A stretch of DNA of 64,000 nucleotides from Bacteroidales bacterium (GTDB lineage Bacteria > Bacteroidota > Bacteroidia > Bacteroidales > P3): assembly GCA_004551865.1 (NCBI GenBank), contig SFPR01000001.1:62001-126000 (forward strand), given 5' to 3'. Position numbers and translations under genes: made by a program. Shown piece by piece: positions 8,725 to 18,129 of the stretch. A model generated the notes under the pieces. That model had not been told where the DNA came from. It ran no database searches and was given only the letters and a program-made list of their open reading frames with translations. Position 1 is the first letter of the stretch. Each line of letters opens with the position of its first letter.

Positions 8725-9846
8725 ATGATAAAGATAAAGGAATACTTTTCTTCGTGGAAGATGTTCGGCAAATTGTGCTACAATGTGGCACTCTATGGAT
8801 TTGCCATTGCGGGTGTGGCAATTATTGGTGCATGGGGAGTGTATCAGTTGGGCTGGACAAAGAACAAAGGTGCGATTGACCAAAACAATCGCTACTTGGC
8901 ACAGGTTTCACAAATGGGTTCGCAAGCCAAGAAAGCCAAGAAGATTGATGCCGACAAGTTGGCAGAGAACTATGTCAAGCTCTCGGTTATCTCAAAGCTC
9001 TATCCGCGTAATGCAGAGCTGATGTTGCAAGCAATAGAGAACGCTCACGGAGGCGTAGATGTCAATCAGATGATTGCAGCCTGCGAGTTGTACATCAAAG
9101 ACGAGCCTCAATATATGCAGCTTGTCGAAAAGCAAAAGCAAGCCCTCACTTCTGCCAAGAGCAAAGAAGAAAACAAGCACGCAATCCTTTGGATGAATAC
9201 ACCCGAATGGGAAGCCCTCAAAGAAGCCATAGTAAAAGACAAGGCCCTCATCGATAGTGCAGCCGCAGTAACGGGGGTTGAGGCAAGAATGATTGTCAGT
9301 TGCTTAATCGGAGAGCAGATACGTCTATTCAATTCCAAGAGAGAGATGTACAAAAAGTACCTCGGACCGGTCAAAGTGCTGTCGGTTCAAAGTCAGTTCT
9401 CTTTCGGAGTGAACGGAATTAAAGATTTTACAGCCGAATGGGTCGAGAGAAACCTCAAAAACGACACTTCGGCTTTCTATATGGGCAAAAGATATGAGCA
9501 TATCTTGGACTTCCACACCGCAGACCACCAAACAGAGAGAATAAACCGCCTTGTAGATTATCGAAACCACTATTACTCGTATGTTTATACCGGTTGCATT
9601 CTCCACCAGACCAAAAAACAATGGGAGAGAGCAGGGTTTGACATAAGCAACCGCCCCGAGATTTTGTTCACACTCTTCAACATAGGATTTTCCGAAAGTC
9701 ATCCGAGTGCCAATCCTCAGTGTGGAGGAAGCCATATCACGGTTGGCGACCACATCTACACTTTTGGAGCTATAGGATTTGACTTCTACTATTCGGGAGA
9801 GCTTGCGAAAGAATTTCCATACAACGAAAAGCGATTTGAAGATTGA
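8725..9846 (+). CDS. Membrane-anchored lytic-transglycosylase-like protein
   Basis: A 373-residue protein with one N-terminal transmembrane helix (NVALYGFAIAGVAIIGAWGV, ~19-38) followed by a periplasmic domain. Around residues 195-245 it has a lysozyme-like layout: a helix with a Glu (GVEARMIVSCLIGEQIRLF), then SQFSFGVNGIKDFTAEW, reminiscent of transglycosylase or DUF1402 proteins in which the Glu is catalytic and a SxGxxQ-like stretch follows. This assignment rests on pattern memory only. The start at 8725 follows from the promoter and the membrane helix. The next gene begins 36 bp downstream on the same strand. Confidence 0.55.
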   Translation: MIKIKEYFSSWKMFGKLCYNVALYGFAIAGVAIIGAWGVYQLGWTKNKGAIDQNNRYLAQVSQMGSQAKKAKKIDADKLAENYVKLSVISKLYPRNAELMLQAIENAHGGVDVNQMIAACELYIKDEPQYMQLVEKQKQALTSAKSKEENKHAILWMNTPEWEALKEAIVKDKALIDSAAAVTGVEARMIVSCLIGEQIRLFNSKREMYKKYLGPVKVLSVQSQFSFGVNGIKDFTAEWVERNLKNDTSAFYMGKRYEHILDFHTADHQTERINRLVDYRNHYYSYVYTGCILHQTKKQWERAGFDISNRPEILFTLFNIGFSESHPSANPQCGGSHITVGDHIYTFGAIGFDFYYSGELAKEFPYNEKRFED

Positions 9847-9882
9847 TTTTCCGTTGTCCGAGAACTTGATTTGTAATTGCAG

Positions 9883-10398
9883 ATGAGCGGTTTTATTGTT
9901 TGTTTGTCGTTGATTTTGGGTTTGATAGGCATTGTAGGCTCGTTCGTTTCGGCAATCCCCGGACCACCTCTTGCATTTGTCGGCTTGTTGCTCCTTATGC
10001 TTGTTCCCCAAGCTCAAATCGGACTTTGGTTTGTGGTGATTATGGGCGTTATTGCCTTGATTATCACCGTGGCAGACTTTCTTATCCCGATTTACGGCAC
10101 AAAGAAAACAGGCGGAAGCAAATATGGAGTGAGAGGAAGCACCATAGGCTTGCTCGTGGGAATGTTTTTGCTACCTCTTTTGGGCATAAGCATAGGACCG
10201 TTCGGCATTTTGGGGATAATACTCTGCCCTTTCTTGGGAGCTTATTTGGGAGAGATTTACAAGGGAAACAAAGACAACGCACTCAAATCGGCATTCGGTT
10301 CGCTGATAGGTCTTTTGGTCGGAATAGTTCTCAAAGCCCTTTACTCGATTGTTGCATTTATTTTTATCCTAAAGGAATGTATAACGATTTTGTTTTGA
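9883..10398 (+). CDS. DUF456 family membrane protein
   Basis: A 171-residue, very hydrophobic protein of the DUF456 family. The family signature PGPPLAFVGLLLL occurs near residue 27, then a glycine-rich, GxxxG-containing repeat (FLIPIYGTKKTGGSKYGVRG; GISIGPFGILGIILCPFLGA). Four to five membrane segments are visible. The function of the family is unknown. ATG at 9883 was preferred over TTG at 9877. It probably shares a transcript with the preceding gene. Confidence 0.88.
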   Translation: MSGFIVCLSLILGLIGIVGSFVSAIPGPPLAFVGLLLLMLVPQAQIGLWFVVIMGVIALIITVADFLIPIYGTKKTGGSKYGVRGSTIGLLVGMFLLPLLGISIGPFGILGIILCPFLGAYLGEIYKGNKDNALKSAFGSLIGLLVGIVLKALYSIVAFIFILKECITILF

Positions 10399-10431
10399 GT
10401 TGATTGCAAAGAAGCGAAAAATAAAGGAATG

Positions 10432-10520
10432 AAAACGGCGTTTCGTCATTAGCGAAACGCCGTTTCAGTCAGATAAAACGGCGAGTTATTTTGCTGAAAG
10501 GGCGTTTTGGTTTTGCCGAA
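10432..10520. repeat. CGSCG-core repeat array B (four units)
   Basis: Cores at 10436, 10458, 10479 and 10500 (spacings 22, 21, 21). Units 1 and 2 form a 13-bp perfect stem (10433-10445 with 10453-10465, 7-nt loop). The array starts 34 bp past the DUF456 stop and sits upstream of atpD. Nothing else is recognisable in the 334 bp gap apart from the atpD promoter. Confidence 0.88.
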
Positions 10521-10669
10521 CTTCTTCGGGAGAGTTTTTTTGCGACAAGGGGCTGAATTGTTTCGCTTGTTTGTGCTTCAAAATCGTAGTGCAGGGAAAA
10601 TTGGAGTTGCAAAATAAATAGCTGATAATCAACTCTCTAAAATTTAGTTTTGAAAATTATTGCCGATTG

Positions 10670-10703
10670 TTTGGCTGTTTTCCGATTAAAAAGTGTATAT
10701 TCG
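10670..10703 (+). promoter_or_regulatory. Putative atpD promoter
   Basis: TTTG at 10670-10673 and TATATTCG at 10696-10703 (one mismatch to TAnnTTTG), spacer 22 bp, 29 bp before the atpD start codon. Confidence 0.5.
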
Positions 10704-10729
10704 CAATCTGATTTCATAAAACGTGATAG

Positions 10730-12247
<1,518 letters not shown>

Positions 12248-12265
12248 TAATCATACATCAAGACA

Positions 12266-12502
12266 ATGAAACTGAATATCATAACCCCCGAAGACACTCT
12301 TTACGAAGATGAGGTGAAGAGTGTGCAGTTGCAAGGCACCGATGGCAAGTTTCAGATACTGAACAACCATGCTCCCATAGTCTCTGCTTTGGACAAAGGG
12401 CTGATAAAGATTGTCGATAAGGACGATAAGTCTTTGTCTTTCGAGATTAAGGGAGGTCTTGTCGAGATGTCGGACAACAACATTCAGATTTTGGCTCAGT
12501 AG
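12266..12502 (+). CDS. atpC: F1 ATP synthase subunit epsilon (short form)
   Basis: A 78-residue protein that begins MKLNIITPEDTLYEDEVKSV and contains LNNHAPIVSALDKGLIKI, the N-terminal beta-sandwich of epsilon. The usual C-terminal pair of inhibitory helices is absent, as is common in Bacteroidetes. It starts 18 bp after atpD. Its last 56 bp overlap the opposing Cys-rich gene, and its terminator lies inside that gene. Confidence 0.93.
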   Translation: MKLNIITPEDTLYEDEVKSVQLQGTDGKFQILNNHAPIVSALDKGLIKIVDKDDKSLSFEIKGGLVEMSDNNIQILAQ

Positions 12503-12665
12503 CCTCGGCATATAGTCGCAGGCAATTTTCACAGAGACATTCGCTCCATTTGGATCGAATGTCTCTTTTTGCATTTTCACTCAAAGTATAGTTGTTACAA
12601 AAGCAGGTTTTGTCGTGTCGGCATACAAATTCTTTGCCGCAGCGTGGACATTTGACGTTTCTCAT
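12447..12665 (-). CDS. Cysteine-rich CWC family protein
   Basis: A 72-residue protein with a zinc-ribbon-like arrangement: CPRCGKEF, CRHDKTCFC and CLCENCL, matching the cysteine-rich CWC family of unknown function. It begins 2 bp after the sigma-54 activator stop, so the two are probably one operon. The last ~19 residues overlap atpC antisense, and the DNA coding for residues ~34-44 doubles as the atpDC terminator hairpin. The tail after CENCLRLYAEA may be dispensable. Confidence 0.8.
   Translation of the reverse strand: MRNVKCPRCGKEFVCRHDKTCFCNNYTLSENAKRDIRSKWSECLCENCLRLYAEATEPKSECCCPTSRQDLP
12533..12570 (+). terminator. atpDC terminator embedded in the opposing CDS
   Basis: An 11-bp perfect stem (AGAGACATTCG at 12533-12543 with CGAATGTCTCT at 12555-12565), an 11-nt loop and a T5 tail, 30 bp past the atpC stop. 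It lies wholly inside the CWC-protein reading frame on the other strand. Confidence 0.85.
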
Positions 12666-12667
12666 AT

Positions 12668-14002
12668 CTATAATTTGTTTTCTTGCAACAGATTGTAAAT
12701 TTTGGTTTTGCTGATATTAAGTTTTTCTGCCACCAAACGTACCTTATTGCTGTACTTTTCCAAGAAGTGTTTGATGATTATGGCTTCGTATTCTTCCAAT
12801 GTGCGTTCTTCTTCCAAGAAGTCTTTCTTCCTTACGCAGGAGGTCCTCAGTGTCAAATCTTCGGCTCTTATTATGTTGTCTTCGCTCAGTACAATGGCAA
12901 GCTCTATCATCGCTTTGAGTTCTCGAATGTTGCCCGGAAAAGAATAAGTAAGCAGAACGTCTTGTGCTTTTTTGCTTATCTTGCACAGAGGCTTCTTGCT
13001 TTTGGTGCAATACTCCCTGATGAAGTGGTTGGCAAGCAGAAGTATGTCTTCACCTCGGTCGGACAATCTCGGCATATTGATGTTCAAACCCATCAAACGG
13101 TAGAACAAATCTTCGCGGAAAGTGCCTTTCTCGATTGCTTCTTGCAAATTGACGTGCGTTGCCGTGATTATGCGTGTGTCAATTTTGATTTCATTTGTGC
13201 CTCCGACCCTTGTGATAACTCCTTCTTGCAAAGCTCGCAAAATTTTTGTCTGCATTTTCAAATCCATGTCTCCTATTTCGTCAAGGAAGAGAGTTCCTCC
13301 CGACGCTGCTTCAAAAAAGCCTTTCTTCAAACTTGCTGCCCCTGTAAAGGCTCCTTTTTCGTGTCCGAAGAAAGAGCTTTCTATCAGTTCGCTCGGAATA
13401 GCTGTAACATTGACTGCAACAAAGGGTGCGTCCGCACGCTTTGAGAGAGAATGTATTCGTCGGGCTGCCACTTCTTTTCCCGTTCCGGTCTCTCCGAAAA
13501 TGCTGACATTGATGTCCGAATTGGCGGCTTTGTTTATCAATTCTTGCACTTGCGACATTGAATGGGCTTTTGACAAAAATACTTCGCTGTTTTGTTTGCT
13601 CAACTTTCGCAACTGCTTGACCAAAATCAAGTCTTGACGGATATTTATGACGTGATTGAAAATCATATCATAGACAATGTCGCACATTCGCACAATGTCG
13701 ATGACGTCTTTGTCCAAAAGAAAATCCTTCATTATCACAAGGGAGTTCTCGGGGACTATTCCGATGATTTTGGCGTGGGGATAAGATGTTTTTAACTTCT
13801 CTAAAACTATTTCGGGCGTCAGTCTGATAAAGTCGTATGCAATGATGACGATGTCCGCTGTTAAATCCGGCACGTCAATTTCTCTTTCGACATTGTTCTT
13901 TACCAAACATGTCCAGCCGTCTTCGGCTTTCAGACGATGTTCTACTTTTCTCGCAAAGAAATTATCGTCAGATAAAATCTTGATTTTAAGTGCGTTTTGC
14001 AT
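12668..14002 (-). CDS. Sigma-54-dependent transcriptional activator (NtrC family)
   Basis: A 444-residue protein. An N-terminal receiver-like domain (~1-125) has the strand pattern DIVIIAYDFIRLTPE and ...HAKIIGIVPEN but I cannot assign a clear phospho-acceptor Asp set. The AAA+ domain has Walker A GETGTGKEVAAR, the sigma-54 contact loop GAFTGA and Walker B GGTLFLDEIGDM. A Fis-type helix-turn-helix ends the protein (LVAEKLNISKTKIYNLLQ). It would use ATP to open sigma-54 promoters; no partner kinase is adjacent. The start at 14002 fits the promoter box just upstream, against an open frame reaching 14086. Confidence 0.92.
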   Translation of the reverse strand: MQNALKIKILSDDNFFARKVEHRLKAEDGWTCLVKNNVEREIDVPDLTADIVIIAYDFIRLTPEIVLEKLKTSYPHAKIIGIVPENSLVIMKDFLLDKDVIDIVRMCDIVYDMIFNHVINIRQDLILVKQLRKLSKQNSEVFLSKAHSMSQVQELINKAANSDINVSIFGETGTGKEVAARRIHSLSKRADAPFVAVNVTAIPSELIESSFFGHEKGAFTGAASLKKGFFEAASGGTLFLDEIGDMDLKMQTKILRALQEGVITRVGGTNEIKIDTRIITATHVNLQEAIEKGTFREDLFYRLMGLNINMPRLSDRGEDILLLANHFIREYCTKSKKPLCKISKKAQDVLLTYSFPGNIRELKAMIELAIVLSEDNIIRAEDLTLRTSCVRKKDFLEEERTLEEYEAIIIKHFLEKYSNKVRLVAEKLNISKTKIYNLLQENKL

Positions 14003-14032
14003 AAGACGAAAAATTGGTTTTATTTTGCCTTG

Positions 14033-14040
14033 CAAATTTA
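14033..14040 (-). promoter_or_regulatory. -7 element of the sigma-54 activator gene
   Basis: TAAATTTG on the minus strand, 30 bp before the start codon at 14002. No clear -33 element. Confidence 0.55.
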
Positions 14041-14189
14041 CAAATTTTATTTTGATTTTTTGATGAGAATTTGTAAATGATTTCAATTATTTACAAAAAA
14101 GAGCCTCCGACACAAGGCTTTCAAACGGTGGTTCTCTCCTTGTGGGAGCATGGTCTATTGCACAGAAAATCAGAAGGTTTTGTTTGGGT

Positions 14190-14276
14190 AAAATAAGATG
14201 CCGTTTTGTCAGAATGAAACGGCGTCTTGTCAAAATAAAATGGCGTTTCGGCAGCTACGAAACGCCATTTTGATTT
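14190..14276. repeat. CGSCG-core repeat array C (four units)
   Basis: Cores at 14199, 14220, 14241 and 14263 (spacings 21, 21, 22). Units 3 and 4 form a perfect 14-bp stem (14237-14250 with 14258-14271, 7-nt loop) in which the core is TGGCG on one arm and CGCCA on the other, a matched change. The array ends 4 bp from the RseC stop codon. Confidence 0.9.
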
Positions 14277-14280
14277 GGGT

Positions 14281-14700
14281 TTATAAATGTCTTATTCCGA
14301 ACTTAAAGCCTGAGGACAGCTTGTCTTTTTGTTTGAAGAGAACAAAATAGTAAATTGCAGTTACCGCAATGGCAACAAGGCAGGAGAGAGGTTCCGAAAA
14401 ATCAAATGTTTTCAAACAAAGAATAAGCGAAATGACAAGCAACACAAAGGGAACAAGGAATGCAATCACCAAAGCTTTCATTCCCAAGCGTGTACTGATG
14501 CTTACCTCAACTTTGTCGCCTTTTTTGTAGTCGGAGGCTTGCTTTGTTGCAACTTCAATCGTCTTGTTCTTTTTGTCAAAGCTCGAACAAGCTCCTCTTG
14601 CATGGCAGGAGGCACAGGCAGATTTTTGTTCCACAAGCACAAAGACTCTGTCGGTTTGTACCTCTGTAACTATTCCGTGTTGGGTTGAGCAGTCTTCCAT
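14281..14700 (-). CDS. RseC/MucC-family protein (SoxR-reducing system type)
   Basis: A 139-residue protein with a cytoplasmic Cys cluster CASCHARGAC at residues ~29-38 followed by a small beta domain and two membrane helices (ALVIAFLVPFVLLVISLILC; LSCLVAIAVTAIYYFVLF). This is the RseC layout, where the cysteines are thought to carry a redox centre and the protein acts with Rnf-type complexes. No rnf genes follow here. It lies 22 bp after the BatD/E gene and probably ends the Bat transcript. Confidence 0.85.
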   Translation of the reverse strand: MEDCSTQHGIVTEVQTDRVFVLVEQKSACASCHARGACSSFDKKNKTIEVATKQASDYKKGDKVEVSISTRLGMKALVIAFLVPFVLLVISLILCLKTFDFSEPLSCLVAIAVTAIYYFVLFKQKDKLSSGFKFGIRHL

Positions 14701-14722
14701 TTTCTTTTTTTTGTTTTTGGTT

Positions 14723-17347
14723 TCAGATTATCTTGATGTTTTCTTTGTCAATCCAGCCTTCCTTGCCGTCTTCGGTGCGAACGAACACTTCTTTGCCTGC
14801 CTGCTTTTTGATTTTCACCTTTTGACCTTTGAAAAGTTTGGTTTTGCTTTCTTGTTTGCCCGAAGTTTCTTCTCTGAGGGCTGTGTCGGAAGAGAAAACC
14901 ACCGCATAGTCCTTTGAATGTATCCTGTTTTGTCTCTCAAAGCCCAAGCCGAAAGAGCAGAGACTCAAAATCAAAGAGCAGAGGCTCAGATAAAACATCA
15001 GTCTCTTCTTGTCGGAGGTGAAATAATAAATAAAGAAAAGGACGCAGGCGGCAAAGAAAAGCACTACAAACACTATTGCCCATGCAAAAGGAGGCATAAG
15101 GTTTGAAATTGCCTTAATCCACCGAAGCAGAAAGAAGTCGGGCATGATGTAAACCTCGCCCATGAGCCTGCTTCTGCAAATTTTGTAATCGGTAATGAGG
15201 GTTTTGTCGTTGGGTGTAAGGCGTAAGGCTCTCTCATAATAGAGAATGCCGTTTGCATAGTCGGAAAGTCTGAAATAGGTGTCGGCAATCGAATGGTAAA
15301 GGTCGGCACTCGGAGCTGTTTTTTCTGCTTGCAGATATAGTTCTATGGCTGTTTGGTAGTCTTTTGCCTTGTATGCGGCGTTTGCCTTGGTCAAATCTTG
15401 TGCAAAAAGACTGCCCGATGCCACAAGCAGAAGAAGACAGATTGTCCCTTTTGAGGAGTGCTTGTTTTGTTTCTTTATTTTGCTCATTTCGGTCTCTATG
15501 TCGCTGATTGTTTTTACCGTTTGTTCGTACAATTCTCTGTGATTGCTTTTGTCGATGCTTTGAGAGAAACGCAAAAATTCGCAATCGTTCAGCGTCTTTA
15601 TGGTCTGTTGCAAGGTCTCGTCGCTCAGATTGCTTTGATTGAGAGTGGTTTTGATTGTCTCTATGCTGAGATTGCGAGTTTCAATCTTGAATTTGTCCGA
15701 AAGATAGTTCCAAAGAGCTTGACCGATTTCGGTTTCAAACTCTTCTTTGAGGTCGCTGTCGAGATATTTCTTGGCTTTCTTCAAACGTTTCATTGCAACT
15801 TTGTCGGCTTTTTTGAGCTTCAATCCCACTGTGTCTTCTCTTAGTTTAAGCTCTTTGCGTGTCAGCTTTATCATAACGACCAAACCGCAGAGAATAAGGA
15901 CGACAAGGGCATACAACACTCCCGAAGAGAAAGGCTTTGCGAGCGAAATGTCTTTGCCGGTTGCCTTGCAGATGTTGTCATTTATGTCCATGTTTCGGTA
16001 CTTTTCCCTTTCGGACATTTGTTCTGCAAACTTGTTGTCGCTTCTTCCCTTGGCAATGTTTAATTTGTACTCTTGGGCCTCTATGGTTTTGTAAGTCTTG
16101 GTATCGGGGTCAAAGTATGTGAACTTCAAAGGCGGAATGGTGTAGTTGCCTTCTACTCTCGGAATGATGATGTATTGAAACGTTCTGCTGCCGCTTTGTC
16201 CCGAGGCGTTTTTTGTCAGTTTGTCCGAAATGTTTGGCTCATATACTTCAAATTCGTCAGGAAGGTTTAATTGCAAACGGTCAATCAGACTGAGGTTTCC
16301 TTTTCCGCTTATGGTATAAGAAAGAGTTATTGCCTCATTTGTGCGAGAAAAAGAAGTGTCTGCCGACGAACTGAGAGTAAATTGACCCACTGCTCCGTCA
16401 AAGTTTTCTGTCGTCTGAGGGAGTTCCTCAACCTCTATGGTCAAGGCGTTTGTCTTCAATTTCTTGTTTACTCTCTCAAATACAGGTGTTGAATGTGCAA
16501 AGAAAGGGTCGTTGAAAAATGCATCGAAAAAAGGATCTCCGGTCGAGACACGCTCTCGGCGTGAAGTGCCTGTTTGAATGTGTGCCACAACTTCAAGTCC
16601 CATGGGATTGATGTGCAGAGTGCCTGCCTTCTGAGGATAAACCAACACCTTGCGAAGGGTTGCCACCTGATAGACTTTGCCGTCTATCACTTCCTTTTCG
16701 AGAGTTGGCGTTGCCTGATTGTCCAATTCTTCAACCCAGAAGCCTTGCGAAGTCGGGAACTTATCGACCGAGTATTCCGAAATAGGCACAAGGGTATATA
16801 TTTTGTAGGATATGACAATCTCTTCTCCCTTTACTACTTTGGTCTTGCTCGGAATGGCTCTCACAAATACGGCTTTGTCGTCAATTACTTTGACCGATGG
16901 TTGTGTGCTTTGGGCGTTACGGTTGTTGCTTCTGCTGTTTTGAGAGCGTTGAGCCATGGAAGGATTGTCCTCGACGGTGATTGTTACGGGCTTTGTGGTG
17001 TATAGTTTTCCATCTACCTTGACTCGGGCTGAGGGAATGATGATTTTTCCGGTTGTAAGGCTCTGCAAAAAGAATACAAAGGAGGTTGAGGAGTTGTCGG
17101 TGCGTTTTCCGTTGATTATACTGACAGAAGAGCTTCGCGAAGTGGAAGGTCCGCCGAGTATATTTACGTTTTGAAAAGTCGGAGCGACAAAGTTCTGAGG
17201 ATTGGAGGCGTTTATGGTAAAGCTGACCTTGAATCTCTCGTTCAGTCCCACCACTTTGGGAGCTTCACACCTGAATGTAATCTCTTGGGACAAAAGAGCA
17301 AAAGTCGCAAACAAACTTGCGAAAAATAAAAACACTTTCTTATTCAT
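14723..17347 (-). CDS. BatD-BatE fusion protein
   Basis: An 874-residue single frame. Residues 1-620 are a complete BatD: signal peptide (LFFASLFATFALLSQ), repeated beta domains, one membrane helix (GVLYALVVLILCGLVVMIKL, ~450) and a helical C terminus. Residues 621-874 read as a complete BatE: MSKIKKQNKHSSKGTICLLLLVASGSLFAQ looks like a second signal peptide, then TPR repeats, two membrane helices and a C-terminal SH3-like domain (VFVRTEDGKEGWIDKENIKI). BatD and BatE are normally separate. An in-frame loss of the stop codon explains the join; the second signal peptide would now be an internal membrane segment, or M621 may still be used as a start. Confidence 0.85.
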   Translation of the reverse strand: MNKKVFLFFASLFATFALLSQEITFRCEAPKVVGLNERFKVSFTINASNPQNFVAPTFQNVNILGGPSTSRSSSVSIINGKRTDNSSTSFVFFLQSLTTGKIIIPSARVKVDGKLYTTKPVTITVEDNPSMAQRSQNSRSNNRNAQSTQPSVKVIDDKAVFVRAIPSKTKVVKGEEIVISYKIYTLVPISEYSVDKFPTSQGFWVEELDNQATPTLEKEVIDGKVYQVATLRKVLVYPQKAGTLHINPMGLEVVAHIQTGTSRRERVSTGDPFFDAFFNDPFFAHSTPVFERVNKKLKTNALTIEVEELPQTTENFDGAVGQFTLSSSADTSFSRTNEAITLSYTISGKGNLSLIDRLQLNLPDEFEVYEPNISDKLTKNASGQSGSRTFQYIIIPRVEGNYTIPPLKFTYFDPDTKTYKTIEAQEYKLNIAKGRSDNKFAEQMSEREKYRNMDINDNICKATGKDISLAKPFSSGVLYALVVLILCGLVVMIKLTRKELKLREDTVGLKLKKADKVAMKRLKKAKKYLDSDLKEEFETEIGQALWNYLSDKFKIETRNLSIETIKTTLNQSNLSDETLQQTIKTLNDCEFLRFSQSIDKSNHRELYEQTVKTISDIETEMSKIKKQNKHSSKGTICLLLLVASGSLFAQDLTKANAAYKAKDYQTAIELYLQAEKTAPSADLYHSIADTYFRLSDYANGILYYERALRLTPNDKTLITDYKICRSRLMGEVYIMPDFFLLRWIKAISNLMPPFAWAIVFVVLFFAACVLFFIYYFTSDKKRLMFYLSLCSLILSLCSFGLGFERQNRIHSKDYAVVFSSDTALREETSGKQESKTKLFKGQKVKIKKQAGKEVFVRTEDGKEGWIDKENIKII

Positions 17348-17349
17348 CT

Positions 17350-18117
17350 CTACCAGTCTTTTTCAATTCTACGTTTTTGTGCCGAAGCGTCTTCTTTGCG
17401 TTTTATCTTGTTGAGAGTTCGCTTTTCATTGTTTTTGAGGGCTTCCAACATCTTTTCCATCTGTTTTTTGTCTTTGTTTTCGCCGGAAGACATTTGTCGA
17501 TTGTCGTTTTGTTTGTTTTTATCTTGGTTTTGATTGTTGTTTTGCTGCTGCTGTTGTTTTTGCTGCTGCTGTTGTTGATTTTGTTGTTGGTTTTGGTCTT
17601 GCTGCTGTTGCTGTTGTTGGTCGTTTTTCTGCTTTTCTTCTTCTTTCAAAAGGTGTTGCGTCAGAGCAAGATTGTATTTTGCATTTGTGTCTTGCGGATT
17701 GAGCCTTAGCGATTGTTTGTACAGCTCTGCCGCCTTTTGAAGAAAGAGCTTGGATTGCTCGGAAGCCTTTATCGAATCTGACTGCGAGATTTGAAAATAG
17801 GTGTTTGCCATGTCGTAAGTGCAGGCAGAGGTTTGCAAGGTGTCATTATGGTCAAGCGATAAGAGATAACTCTCATAGTATTTGGCTGCAGAAAGCAACT
17901 TATCGCTCTTTCCCTGTTTGTAGGAAGCTGCCGCAAGATTGTATTCTGCCGTTTTGTATAGAGAATCTGCCGCAAGAGAATTGCGATATGCACTCTCTGC
18001 CTTGTCAAACGCCTTTTTCTCAAATTGTTTGTTGCCTTCTCTCAAAGCGTTCTTCTCTTTGTCGCAACCACAGCACAAAGAAACAACAGCCAAAAGGTAC
18101 AATATGGTTCTTTTCAT
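17350..18117 (-). CDS. batC: BatC, TPR lipoprotein with Q/N-rich linker
   Basis: A 255-residue protein. The N terminus ends in a lipobox-like LCCGCDK, followed by three to four TPR units (~25-160). A tract of ~50 residues almost entirely Gln and Asn follows (~165-215), and the C terminus EKMLEALKNNEKRTLNKIKRKE...EKDW is typical of BatC. It would sit in the periplasm, anchored to a membrane, as a scaffold for the Bat complex. It lies 2 bp before the BatD/E start and 12 bp after BatB. Confidence 0.88.
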   Translation of the reverse strand: MKRTILYLLAVVSLCCGCDKEKNALREGNKQFEKKAFDKAESAYRNSLAADSLYKTAEYNLAAASYKQGKSDKLLSAAKYYESYLLSLDHNDTLQTSACTYDMANTYFQISQSDSIKASEQSKLFLQKAAELYKQSLRLNPQDTNAKYNLALTQHLLKEEEKQKNDQQQQQQQDQNQQQNQQQQQQKQQQQQNNNQNQDKNKQNDNRQMSSGENKDKKQMEKMLEALKNNEKRTLNKIKRKEDASAQKRRIEKDW

Positions 18118-18129
18118 GAGGTTTTAAGT

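Noticed and set aside
17317..17709. 130-codon plus-strand ORF rich in Leu/Val
   Set aside because: It is the antisense of the BatC Gln/Asn tract, which gives artificial LLLL runs resembling membrane helices.
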